Positions 24,997-33,031 of a DNA stretch of 64,000 bases are shown one piece after another. The notes under the pieces were generated by a model. That model was not told the DNA's origin. It saw nothing but the letters and a program-made list of their open reading frames with translations, and did no database searches. Origin of the DNA: an uncultured Clostridia bacterium (GTDB lineage: Bacteria; Bacillota; Clostridia; Saccharofermentanales; Saccharofermentanaceae); the NCBI GenBank assembly GCA_905235455.1, contig CAJOLL010000001.1, forward strand, positions 24,085 to 88,084, given 5' to 3'. The translations under genes were made by a program, and so were the position numbers. Numbering within the stretch: position 1 is the first letter of the stretch; the number at the start of each line of letters is the position of its first letter.

Positions 24997-27688
24997 CGAC
25001 GATCTTTTAACATATGCAGCTGTCGATGTATCGACGCTCTCGCCGATGATGCGCCAGTACTTCGAGATGAAAAAACTGGCCGGAGACGCGATACTGATGT
25101 TCCGTCTCGGAGATTTCTATGAGATGTTCTTTGATGACGCGATCCTTGTATCTCGTCTTTTGGAACTGACATTGACTTCGAGAGACTGTGGGCTGGAAAA
25201 ACGCGCACCGATGTGCGGAGTCCCGCATCATTCCGCCTCTTCATATATGCAGCGTCTCATCACGCAAGGCTATAAAGTTGCCATTTGCGAGCAGATGGAA
25301 GATCCGGCCTTGGCAAAAGGGCTTGTCAAACGGTCGATCACTCGTGTATTGACCCCGGGTACCGTCATTGACACAAACGGTCTGGATGAGAAGAAGAATA
25401 ACTTCCTCGTGTGTGTCTATAAGGTCGGCATGCAGTATGGCCTTGCCGCCGCAGATATTACGACCGGTACCATGGAAGCCACGCAGCTGATCACCGGCAA
25501 TACCGCGCAGCATCTGGTTAATCTTCTTTCCAAATATAGAGCATCCGAGCTGATTTTCAATGAAGACTTCAGTAAGGACGAACTGTTCGGTTACGTCTGC
25601 GACAATCTCGTATCTTCTGTTACGCTTCGACCGAACTCCGATTTTTCTGCCGGACTTTCAGACCGAGTTCTTCCGGAGAATTACAAGAAAGAAAACTCGG
25701 GAAAGAAGAGGTCGAAAAGTTCTTTTGCCGAGGAAACCAAAAACATTCTTCTGACATCCGCCATCGATGCAATCCTTGCTTATCTTGACGAGACCCAGCA
25801 GGCTCAGGTCACACATTTTTCAACGGCCCGAATTTATGAGGTTTCTGATACAATGGAGCTTGACGTGGCAACCAGAACGAATCTTGAGATCACTTCGACG
25901 ATCCGATCGAAACAGAAGAAGGGAAGTCTTCTATGGGCAATCGATCTGACCCAGACTTCCATGGGCGGAAGAAGACTTCGTGAATATATCGAAGAGCCGC
26001 TGATCGATGTTTCTTCAATCCATGCAAGACTGGGCGCCGTCGAGCAGGCCAAAAATGACTTTATCCATCGCCAGGAACTTCGTGAAGCCCTGCTCGGAGT
26101 TCATGATATGGAACGACTGGCCTCGCGTATTGCGCTTTCTTCTGTGAATGCCAGAGACCTTTTAAATCTTCGAAATACTCTTTCGAAACTTCCGTATATT
26201 CAGGAATGCGCCGCACATTTTTCTGCCGGCGTACTGAAAGATACTGTATCTGATCTTGAAGATCTTTCGGATATCTATCTGCTTCTTGAGGCGGCTCTTT
26301 GCGAGGATCCGCCGATCTCGGTAAAAGAAGGCGGCATGTTCAAAGACGGTTATAACGAAGAAGCAGATCGACTTCGCCGTGCAAGTAAAGACGGAAAATC
26401 CATCATTTTAGAGATGGAAGCCAAAGAAAAAGAAGAGACCGGTATCAAAAACCTTCGGATCAGTTATAACAAGGTCTTCGGATATTATATCGAGGTCTCT
26501 AAGGGAAACGTGCCTTTGGTCCCGGAACGCTATATCCGGAAACAGACACTTACCACGGGTGAACGTTACATCACGGAAGAGCTTAAGAGTATTGAGGATA
26601 CGATCGTCGGCTCCACAGCCAAACTCGTTTCTCTGGAGTATGACCTTTTCTGTGAACTTCGCGAAAAGATCACATCAGAGGTTCACCGTCTGTATCGGGT
26701 CGCATCTGCACTTTCTGTGCTCGATGTCATCATGTCTCTCGGAGAACTTGCCGAAAGATACAACTACTGCCGCCCGAAGGTCGACGATACGACAGCACTT
26801 GTGATCGAAGACGGACGTCATCCTGTTGTTGAGAAGATGCTCAAAGAAGGTGAATTTGTTCCCAACGGGATCTCTATGGATGAACAGGATCACCGTATCA
26901 TGATCCTTACCGGTCCGAATATGGCAGGTAAGTCCACCTATATGCGTCAGACAGCTCTGATCGTACTTCTTGCGCAGATCGGATCATTCGTTCCGGCCTC
27001 CTTTGCTCATATCGGTATCGTTGACCGTATCTTTACCAGGATTGGTGCATCGGATGATATCTCTCTGGGCCAGTCGACATTTATGGTAGAAATGAACGAA
27101 GTGTCCGGAATCCTTCGAAACGGCACCTATAAAAGTCTTTTGCTTTTGGATGAAGTAGGACGTGGAACTTCCACCTACGACGGCTTGGCGATCGCCTGGG
27201 CAATTATCGAATTCATAGCAAATCGTTCAATCATGTTCGCGAGAACGATCTTCGCTACGCATTATCACGAACTTAACCAGCTTGAGAATACTTTGACAGG
27301 AGTATACAATGCCCACGTCGAAGTGGAAGAAAAGAATAAGGAAGTATCCTTCCTTCATAAAATCTCAACCGGCGGTACCTCTGACAGCTATGGTATCGAA
27401 GTTGCACGCCTTGCCGGCGTTCCGACCGAGGTCGTGGAAAGAGCGAATGTGATCCTTTCCGAACTTGATAAGAAAAAGATGCAGATCAGCTATACTGATG
27501 GGGAAGGGGAGACATTTGAAGGTCCGATCTCCGGACAGATCCCGCTGTTTTCTCCCAACCGGACAGAACCGGGAGATTCTCATTCTTTGAGGACCGAACT
27601 AGTCAATTTGGACATTTCCAGAATTACGCCACTGGAGGCAATGAATATACTTTATTCACTCATTGAAAAAGCAAAAGGAGACGAATAG
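24989..27688 (+). CDS. mutS: DNA mismatch repair protein MutS
   Basis: Recognises mismatches and starts methyl-independent repair with MutL. 899 residues, slightly longer than usual. The N-terminal mismatch-reading motif 'FRLGDFYEMFFDDA' contains the Phe-x-Glu pair. The C-terminal ABC-type ATPase has Walker A 'TGPNMAGKSTYMRQ', signature 'SLGQSTFMVEM', Walker B 'LLLLDEVGRGTSTYDG' and 'FATHYHEL'. A Lys-rich insert around residues 225-245 (KKENSGKKRSKSS) is an unusual linker. Followed three bases later by mutL. Confidence 0.97.
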   Translation: MNNDDLLTYAAVDVSTLSPMMRQYFEMKKLAGDAILMFRLGDFYEMFFDDAILVSRLLELTLTSRDCGLEKRAPMCGVPHHSASSYMQRLITQGYKVAICEQMEDPALAKGLVKRSITRVLTPGTVIDTNGLDEKKNNFLVCVYKVGMQYGLAAADITTGTMEATQLITGNTAQHLVNLLSKYRASELIFNEDFSKDELFGYVCDNLVSSVTLRPNSDFSAGLSDRVLPENYKKENSGKKRSKSSFAEETKNILLTSAIDAILAYLDETQQAQVTHFSTARIYEVSDTMELDVATRTNLEITSTIRSKQKKGSLLWAIDLTQTSMGGRRLREYIEEPLIDVSSIHARLGAVEQAKNDFIHRQELREALLGVHDMERLASRIALSSVNARDLLNLRNTLSKLPYIQECAAHFSAGVLKDTVSDLEDLSDIYLLLEAALCEDPPISVKEGGMFKDGYNEEADRLRRASKDGKSIILEMEAKEKEETGIKNLRISYNKVFGYYIEVSKGNVPLVPERYIRKQTLTTGERYITEELKSIEDTIVGSTAKLVSLEYDLFCELREKITSEVHRLYRVASALSVLDVIMSLGELAERYNYCRPKVDDTTALVIEDGRHPVVEKMLKEGEFVPNGISMDEQDHRIMILTGPNMAGKSTYMRQTALIVLLAQIGSFVPASFAHIGIVDRIFTRIGASDDISLGQSTFMVEMNEVSGILRNGTYKSLLLLDEVGRGTSTYDGLAIAWAIIEFIANRSIMFARTIFATHYHELNQLENTLTGVYNAHVEVEEKNKEVSFLHKISTGGTSDSYGIEVARLAGVPTEVVERANVILSELDKKKMQISYTDGEGETFEGPISGQIPLFSPNRTEPGDSHSLRTELVNLDISRITPLEAMNILYSLIEKAKGDE

Positions 27689-27690
27689 TT

Positions 27691-29643
27691 ATGTCAAGAA
27701 TCCACATCTTAGATGCCGCTACCTCCAATGCCATCGCTGCCGGTGAAGTCATTGAAAGGCCGATGTCTATCGTAAAAGAACTAATGGAAAATTCTCTCGA
27801 CGCTGGTGCTACGCAGATCACCGTGGAGATCCAGGACGGGGGCATCCGTCTTATACGTGTCCGGGATAACGGATGTGGCATGGACGAAGAAGATGCCAAG
27901 ACTTCGTTTATCTGCCACGCAACCAGTAAGATCCGGTCACTTGATGAGCTTTTTTCCCTCCATTCCATGGGCTTCCGCGGAGAAGCTCTGGCCAGTATTG
28001 CCGCTTGCTCCCGCGTGACGCTCTCCACCAAAGAACCTCTTGCCGAAAAGGGTACATGTGTAAAATACGAAGGCGGTCAGTTCGTTTCCGTCGATTCTGT
28101 CGGAATGCCTTCCGGAACTACCGTAGAGGTCCGTGATCTTTTCTATAACCTTCCGGCACGTTTTAAATTCCTGAAGAAAGATCAGACGGAAGCGAATTAC
28201 ATTCAGGTGATGGTAGAACGCTTTATCCTTTGCCATAACGATGTTTCATTCAAATTCATCAAAAATGGTAAAACGGTCCTTCAAAGTCCCGGAAACTGCG
28301 ACCCGTCGTCCGCGTTATATAGTGTTTACGGCAAAGAAATCGTCAATTCGTGCCGTCCGATCGACAGCACGATCGACGGTATCACGGTAAAAGGCTTCGC
28401 CGGACTTCCGAAGATCTCCAGAGCTTCTCGTTCTGAACAGATCATCTTTGTCAATCAGCGCCTGATCCGAAGCAAATCGATTACTTCGGCGATCGATGCG
28501 GCATATACGAACATGCTGATGAAGGGAAAGTATGCTTTCGTTATTCTGGAGATCTATATTCCGTCCCAGGACCTCGATGTTAACGTACATCCGCAAAAAG
28601 CCGAGGTGCGTTTCAGCAATGAATCCTTGATCTACCGGGCCGTTTATCACGCTCTTGCCAACACACTTTCACAGGAAGCCATGAGCGTGGAGTATTCCTT
28701 CGGTACTTCTTCTTCGGAAAAAGCACCGTCCGATATGATTCCTTCAACACCTTCCGTGCCCGCACCTGTTATTTCCCATCCTTTCGTGCAGGATGTTAAA
28801 AATGCACCGCAGAAAACTGATTATTCCAAGAATATCGGGTTCCAAAATCTTTATTTTAATGAACCGAAGAAAGAGTACAGTGTTTCTGATAACACTCCGA
28901 AAGCGCCTTCTTTCAGTACTCCTTCCGTATCCGAACCATCTATGCCGGAACTGCCCGACGCCAACGAAATTTCCGCACCTTCGGATATTCCTGAGTTAGA
29001 GCAGGTACCCATTTCAGAAGTTCAGGAGATCCTTCCTCAGACAAGGCAGGAAAGTTTGCATGAACTGGTTTCTTCCCGTGTGATCGGTACACTTTTTGAT
29101 ACGTATATTCTTATGGAAAGCATGGATCGAACGCTCATCATGATTGACCAGCATGCAGCTCATGAGAAAGTGCTTTACGAGAAGCTGGTGGCAATGGAGA
29201 TGAAGAAAAATGTCGTATCCCAACCGCTTCTGGCTCCGGCTGTCGTTTCCATGTCCAGATCTGACATCAATTTTATCGAAGAGCATGAACAAGAGCTTTG
29301 TGATATCGGCTTTGAGATCTCCTCTCTCGGAGATAACGAACTGGCGATCCGGTCTGTTCCGGCTCAGATCGATCCGCAGAATGTTTCCAGTGCTTTTATC
29401 GATATGGTCGATGAATGGATGAATGCCAGCAAGACCAGAAATGATGCACTTATTCTGTCCCTTGCAACAAGCGCCTGCAAAGCAGCTGTCAAAGGACATG
29501 ACAAACTTCACGAGATCGAAATCAAAGGGCTTTTGGAAGATCTTTCCAAGCTCAACGATCCGTACCATTGTCCGCACGGCCGTCCGATCGTGATTCGTCT
29601 TTCCGAAAAAGAGATTGAAAAAGAGTTTAAACGTATCGTGTAA
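27691..29643 (+). CDS. mutL: DNA mismatch repair endonuclease MutL
   Basis: 650 residues. N-terminal GHKL ATPase with 'ENSLDAGATQI', 'DNGCGM' and 'GFRGEALASIA'. Pro/Ser-rich flexible linker (about 330-460). The C-terminal dimerisation and nicking domain holds the metal site 'DQHAAHEKVLYE' (DQHAxHExxxYE) and 'CPHGRP' near the end. The intact motif predicts a nicking MutL, consistent with the absence of MutH in such genomes. The TAA stop overlaps the miaA ATG. Confidence 0.96.
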   Translation: MSRIHILDAATSNAIAAGEVIERPMSIVKELMENSLDAGATQITVEIQDGGIRLIRVRDNGCGMDEEDAKTSFICHATSKIRSLDELFSLHSMGFRGEALASIAACSRVTLSTKEPLAEKGTCVKYEGGQFVSVDSVGMPSGTTVEVRDLFYNLPARFKFLKKDQTEANYIQVMVERFILCHNDVSFKFIKNGKTVLQSPGNCDPSSALYSVYGKEIVNSCRPIDSTIDGITVKGFAGLPKISRASRSEQIIFVNQRLIRSKSITSAIDAAYTNMLMKGKYAFVILEIYIPSQDLDVNVHPQKAEVRFSNESLIYRAVYHALANTLSQEAMSVEYSFGTSSSEKAPSDMIPSTPSVPAPVISHPFVQDVKNAPQKTDYSKNIGFQNLYFNEPKKEYSVSDNTPKAPSFSTPSVSEPSMPELPDANEISAPSDIPELEQVPISEVQEILPQTRQESLHELVSSRVIGTLFDTYILMESMDRTLIMIDQHAAHEKVLYEKLVAMEMKKNVVSQPLLAPAVVSMSRSDINFIEEHEQELCDIGFEISSLGDNELAIRSVPAQIDPQNVSSAFIDMVDEWMNASKTRNDALILSLATSACKAAVKGHDKLHEIEIKGLLEDLSKLNDPYHCPHGRPIVIRLSEKEIEKEFKRIV

Positions 29644-30599
29644 TGGTGATCAGAATGGATCCTTCCGGGATGGAAAAACTTAAAAAGACTGGGTATAATG
29701 CGATACCGGTAATCTGTGGTCCTACGGCAAGCGGTAAGACTTCACTCTCTATTCGCGCGGCAAAAGAACTGAAAGGGGAGATCTGTTGCTGCGACTCCAT
29801 GCAGATCTACCGTCATCTTAACGTCGGAACCGCAAAGCCGACGGAAGAAGAGAAGAGGGAAGTGCCGCATCACCTGATCGATCTCGTTGAACCTGATCAG
29901 CCTTTTAATGTCGCTGCTTATCTTGATTACGCTTATGAGAAGATCGAAGAACTGCTGTTCCATAATGTTCTGCCCGTGTTTTGCGGTGGAACAGGGCAGT
30001 ATGTGCAGGCGCTTCAGAAAGGTTTCGATTTTTCCGGAGCTCCGATCGACCGTCAAAATGAAGAAGCGCTTCGCCGGGAATTCGAGCAAGAGGGAATAGA
30101 AGGCATCTACGCTCGTCTTATCGCTCTCGACCCGGATTGCAAGGAGAAGATCCATCCGAATAACACCAAGCGAGTGATCCATACCTTGGCTCTTTTAGAA
30201 TCGATTTCCGGTACTACGAAAGACATCCGCGAAGCTTCGACGCAAAACGGACCCAGGTATCCGTTCATTCTTTTTGCGATCGACTGGCCGAGAGAGATGC
30301 TTTACCAAAGGATCGATCAGCGCGTTGATATCATGATGAAAGATGGTGTTCTTGAAGAGGCCGAATGGCTTTATAAACAGAGATTTCCGTCTGACTGCAC
30401 GGCAATGCAGGCCATCGGATATAAGGAGTTTTTCCCGTATCTTAAAGGCGAATCGTCTTTGGAAAAATGCGTAGATCTTTTGAAACAGCATTCAAGAAAC
30501 TATGCCAAGAGACAGCTGACCTGGTTTCGGCATATGGATGATGTGAACTGGATCTCGTCGGATGAGCTTAAGGATTATCATTTCGCTTCATATCTTTAG
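29643..30599 (+). CDS. miaA: tRNA dimethylallyltransferase
   Basis: Adds the dimethylallyl group to A37 of tRNAs reading UNN codons; MiaB then thiomethylates it. 318 residues with P-loop 'GPTASGKTSL', 'CDSMQIYRHLNVGTAKP', 'GGTGQYVQAL' and the C-terminal 'QHSRNYAKRQLTWFRH', all diagnostic. Start ATG 29643 overlaps the mutL stop (TAATG). A second in-frame ATG follows four codons on. The 105 bases to hfq show no clear terminator, so hfq is likely co-transcribed as in other bacteria. Confidence 0.95.
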   Translation: MVIRMDPSGMEKLKKTGYNAIPVICGPTASGKTSLSIRAAKELKGEICCCDSMQIYRHLNVGTAKPTEEEKREVPHHLIDLVEPDQPFNVAAYLDYAYEKIEELLFHNVLPVFCGGTGQYVQALQKGFDFSGAPIDRQNEEALRREFEQEGIEGIYARLIALDPDCKEKIHPNNTKRVIHTLALLESISGTTKDIREASTQNGPRYPFILFAIDWPREMLYQRIDQRVDIMMKDGVLEEAEWLYKQRFPSDCTAMQAIGYKEFFPYLKGESSLEKCVDLLKQHSRNYAKRQLTWFRHMDDVNWISSDELKDYHFASYL

Positions 30600-30704
30600 A
30601 GCTGAATATAAGAAACGGGAATAAAATTATGCATATAACATACAGATATCTTTTTTTGAACATGTTATAGTTTGTACACGAATACTCTAAGGAGGTACAA
30701 ACTT

Positions 30705-31022
30705 ATGGTACCGGAAGCAATATCAGAACAGAAAAGGAACCCGATCAAAGCACACGATTATTTCTTGAACAAATGCCGCAGAGACTACATCACAGTTGAG
30801 ATCCTGACCCGGACAGGGGAAGTCATCGAAGGGATCATTGACTGCTATGACAAAGACACGATCATTATTCATAACGAAATGACACAGATCATGCTCTTTA
30901 AGCATTCAATCTGCTACATTGCTCCGAGAAACGGAATGCGTGTCTTACTTCCGGAAATCCCGAAAACCAGAAGTGACACGCAAAGAAGAACTGCAGTATT
31001 TATCCCCGCCAATGCGGTTTAA
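30705..31022 (+). CDS. hfq: RNA chaperone Hfq, with C-terminal extension
   Basis: Hexameric Sm-like RNA chaperone. 105 residues from ATG 30705, which has an excellent AAGGAGGT site at 30689-30696. The Sm1 region aligns as 'HDYFLNKCRRDYITVEI' and 'GEVIEGIIDCYDKDTIII'; the Sm2 YKHAI motif appears as 'FKHSICYIAP'. About 30 residues follow the Sm core, longer than the 70-80 residue Hfq common in Bacillota, ending in a basic segment (KTRSDTQRR). The stop overlaps the lexA stop on the other strand. Confidence 0.85.
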   Translation: MVPEAISEQKRNPIKAHDYFLNKCRRDYITVEILTRTGEVIEGIIDCYDKDTIIIHNEMTQIMLFKHSICYIAPRNGMRVLLPEIPKTRSDTQRRTAVFIPANAV

Positions 31023-31660
31023 TTGACTTTTGTTCTGAAAACACCGTCTACGATACCGATAATCTTACAGTCATCGTCTTCGAACGGAATGTCGCTATAT
31101 GCCGGATTTTCAGGATGAAGCGCGGCATGACCTTTTTTATAGACGAGACGTTTAACCGTAGCTTCGTTTCCGATCAGTGCAACAACGATCTGATTAATAT
31201 TGGCCATGTTCTTGCGGCGCACGATCACGTAATCGCCGTCACAGATATGCGCATTGATCATGCTGTCTCCACGGACTTTCAGAAGATAATACTCCGAAGT
31301 ATTGAAATATTCAGAAGGGAAGGGCATATAGTGATCGATATTCTCCTCGGCAAGGATCGGAACCCCGGCCGTAACCGTACCGACAAGCGGAATCCTCTTT
31401 GCTGCGGAAGAGCCCTCATCAGTATTTGTTTCTTTGATCATGATCGCACGGCGCTTACCCGGAATATACTCAATCTTTCCTTCTTCCATGAGACGGTGAA
31501 GATGCGCATGAACCGTAGAAGTAGAGCGGATCCCGACACCCTGGCAGATCTCACGTACGGACGGCGGATAACCTTCGGTCTTTACGAAATTGACAATAAA
31601 AGCGTAGATGATCTCAAGAGTTTCTCTTAAATTGCTCTTAGTAAATTTGTAAGTGCTCAT
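31019..31660 (-). CDS. lexA: SOS repressor LexA
   Basis: 213 residues. N-terminal winged helix (about 1-70, ending 'YIPGKRRAIMI'). Self-cleavage bond Ala98-Gly99 in 'GTVTAGVPI', catalytic Ser133 in 'VRGDSMIN' and Lys170 in 'GNEATVKRL' are all intact, so RecA-stimulated autocleavage should work. A LexA box overlaps its own -35 element, predicting autorepression. It converges with hfq; the stop codons (TAA on each strand) share TTAA at 31019-31022. Confidence 0.97.
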   Translation of the reverse strand: MSTYKFTKSNLRETLEIIYAFIVNFVKTEGYPPSVREICQGVGIRSTSTVHAHLHRLMEEGKIEYIPGKRRAIMIKETNTDEGSSAAKRIPLVGTVTAGVPILAEENIDHYMPFPSEYFNTSEYYLLKVRGDSMINAHICDGDYVIVRRKNMANINQIVVALIGNEATVKRLVYKKGHAALHPENPAYSDIPFEDDDCKIIGIVDGVFRTKVN

Positions 31661-31688
31661 ATTCCTGCCTCCGTGTATATTTATTGTT

Positions 31689-31717
31689 ATCTTAACATTA
31701 CGTCAATCTCTTGTCAA
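31689..31717 (-). promoter_or_regulatory. lexA promoter
   Basis: On the minus strand: TTGACA (31717-31712), 17-base spacer, TAAGAT (31694-31689), about 30 bases before the lexA ATG. The -35 hexamer overlaps the LexA box. Confidence 0.75.
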
Positions 31718-31739
31718 ACGATTGTTCGAATTCAATTAT
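31711..31739 (+). promoter_or_regulatory. Promoter of the LexA-divergent small membrane protein
   Basis: TTGTCA (31711-31716), exactly 17 bases, AATTAT (31734-31739). The LexA box fills the spacer, so LexA should repress this promoter as well. Confidence 0.5.
31715..31728. promoter_or_regulatory. LexA (SOS) box between lexA and the divergent gene
   Basis: CAAACGATTGTTCG matches the Gram-positive LexA/DinR consensus CGAAC-N4-GTTCG at nine of the ten defined positions (A for G at position 2). It overlaps the lexA -35 and lies between the -35 and -10 of the divergent promoter. Confidence 0.85.
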
Positions 31740-31786
31740 TATTGAAATCAGGATATTTGAGACAATCGATAAAGAAAGGTTCAACA

Positions 31787-31969
31787 ATGAAATACTTAAA
31801 AAAATTAATCATCGCCGGTAAATGGATCATAATCGTATCTATAGTGATCCTGATGATCCTCGGCGCAACCGTTTTGAAACATCACATTGATATCCAAAAA
31901 AGAAACGATCTCACAAATAGCGAACTTGAGAAAATAAGTGTATGTGACGGAAAACTTCCGAAGGATTAA
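31787..31969 (+). CDS. Predicted SOS-controlled small membrane protein (YneA/SosA position)
   Basis: 60 residues from ATG 31787, with AAAGG about eight bases upstream. Lys-rich N-terminus, one hydrophobic span (about 14-30), then a ~30-residue hydrophilic tail probably outside the cell. It is divergent from lexA across a shared LexA box. Bacillus yneA and Staphylococcus sosA, both SOS-induced inhibitors of cell division, occupy the same position and have the same one-span topology. No LysM domain is present, unlike YneA, and I see no sequence motif that proves homology. The cell-division role is therefore inference from position and shape. Confidence 0.65.
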   Translation: MKYLKKLIIAGKWIIIVSIVILMILGATVLKHHIDIQKRNDLTNSELEKISVCDGKLPKD

Positions 31970-31980
31970 ACTAAATGTGC

Positions 31981-31986
31981 TATAAT
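31981..31986 (+). promoter_or_regulatory. Consensus -10 box directly before the next gene
   Basis: TATAAT at 31981-31986 ends seven bases before ATG 31994. The -35 region is weak (CCGAAG at 17 bases). If used, transcription would begin at or next to the start codon, giving a leaderless mRNA. No Shine-Dalgarno-like sequence is present there. Confidence 0.45.
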
Positions 31987-31993
31987 CAAACAC

Positions 31994-32560
31994 ATGGAAG
32001 AAGAAAGACTCTATGAAAATACCGTTGCCAATGAAGAGGAAATCTTAGAAGAAGACCTTTTAGAAGACGAGGATATGTCGGTCGACAGTTTAGATACTGT
32101 CGGCGGTTTCTTTGCGTTCCTCGGCCGCACCACGGTACAGTTCTTTAAAAATCTTCCGGATGTGATCCGAAACAGCATAAAAACAAAGATTGCCGATTAC
32201 AGACGTATGCCGAAAAGAAAGACTATTTCAAAGGTGTATGTTCTGGTAGGATATACCACAAAAGAATATGTAGATAAGAAATACAGAAGAGAGCGTGCAT
32301 TACTGATCATCAGAAAGATCTTAATCGCATGTATCATTTGCCTGGTTCTGATCATGACATATCGCTGGATCAAGCCGAAAGTCGATTATTCTGAGTACAA
32401 ACAGATGATCGGCGTAAACGAATTAGATGAATTAACAAAAAGTGATCCGTTTGCCACGGAAACGAGAAACAACGCGATCGCTCCGGACGTACAAAACGTC
32501 ACACCGATCCCATCAAATTCCGGTGCATCGGAATCAACTGCGTCACAATCTGCAACATAG
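31994..32560 (+). CDS. Hypothetical single-span membrane protein with acidic N-terminus
   Basis: 188 residues, not recognised. Residues 1-30 are strongly acidic, residues 65-105 strongly basic. A single hydrophobic span (about 104-123) is followed by an external Ser/Thr/Pro/Ala-rich tail. The N-terminal half should be cytoplasmic. It lies 24 bases after the SOS-type small membrane protein and ends just before a strong terminator, so it may be the second gene of an SOS-linked unit or have its own leaderless promoter. Codon use looks like the neighbours. Confidence 0.7.
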   Translation: MEEERLYENTVANEEEILEEDLLEDEDMSVDSLDTVGGFFAFLGRTTVQFFKNLPDVIRNSIKTKIADYRRMPKRKTISKVYVLVGYTTKEYVDKKYRRERALLIIRKILIACIICLVLIMTYRWIKPKVDYSEYKQMIGVNELDELTKSDPFATETRNNAIAPDVQNVTPIPSNSGASESTASQSAT

Positions 32561-32561
32561 A

Positions 32562-32588
32562 ATGGATCAATTATTGGTCCATTTTTTT
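32562..32588 (+). terminator. Rho-independent terminator
   Basis: ATGGATCAA (32562-32570), loop TTA, TTGGTCCAT (32574-32582), one G-U pair, then seven T. It ends the lexA-divergent transcription unit. Confidence 0.9.
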
Positions 32589-32650
32589 CACAAGGAGAAG
32601 GGGGTAAGAAAAACCTGAAACGAAAAAAGAAGGCTGGAAAATTAATTCTG

Positions 32651-32682
32651 CAATTAAACAAAATCGCAGTTTTGTTTAATTG
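32651..32682. repeat. Perfect 13-bp inverted repeat
   Basis: CAATTAAACAAAA, loop TCGCAG, TTTTGTTTAATTG. There is no T-run after it on the + strand, so it is not a standard terminator. The right arm continues into TTGAGAGGAGG, part of which can instead pair with CCTCTCAA at 32708-32715. Confidence 0.9.
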
Positions 32683-32815
32683 AGAGGAGGAAATACACTA
32701 AAAAATACCTCTCAAATCAAATCATATGATAAATCCTCATATATCAACCTCTCACAATCAAACATAAAGATTTATCCTAATCTTCGACGCCTTAGCGCAA
32801 AAGTATTACATATTA

Positions 32816-32871
32816 AAAGTATAATCTTCGGAGACTTTCCTTCAGGAAACAGCGAACGAAGATTATACTTT
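32816..32871. repeat. Perfect 15-bp inverted repeat with inner hairpin
   Basis: AAAGTATAATCTTCG at 32816-32830 and its exact reverse complement at 32857-32871. Between them TTTCC-TTCA-GGAAA (32836-32849) forms a second stem. T-rich sequence follows on the + strand. A second copy of TAATCTTCG at 32778-32786 can compete for the right arm. Confidence 0.9.
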
Positions 32872-33031
32872 CTGTTTCTGTTTATTATTTTTGCCCAACA
32901 GCATAAAGCCTTTGCGCCCTGTTGTTATGACCATCACCATCATCGTTGGCACAATCATCGATCGATTTTTTTCATTTTTTTCAATGACCGCTCAGGAGCG
33001 TTTTATTTTCTTCTCAACGATAAATCCGTAC

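Larger units (their letters stand above)
32589..33031. other. Structured non-coding interval with nested inverted repeats
   Basis: 443 bases with no convincing gene. It holds a perfect 13-bp inverted repeat (32651-32663/32670-32682), a 20-base imperfect direct repeat (32707-32726 and 32747-32766), a perfect 15-bp inverted repeat (32816-32830/32857-32871) enclosing a small hairpin, CAACAG/CTGTTG arms near 32896-32925, and a weak CGCT-CAGG-AGCG hairpin followed by TTTTATTTT (32989-33009). A + strand ORF here is not credible. It could be a regulatory RNA or the decayed remnant of a mobile element. Confidence 0.55.

Noticed and set aside
30657..30667. LexA-like palindrome GAACATGTT upstream of hfq
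   Set aside because: The half-sites are only two bases apart instead of four, so it does not fit the Gram-positive LexA box.
32987..33010. CGCT-CAGG-AGCG hairpin as the leuA terminator
   Set aside because: The T-run follows on the + strand, not on the leuA strand; for leuA it would be the wrong way round, and the stem is only four to five pairs.
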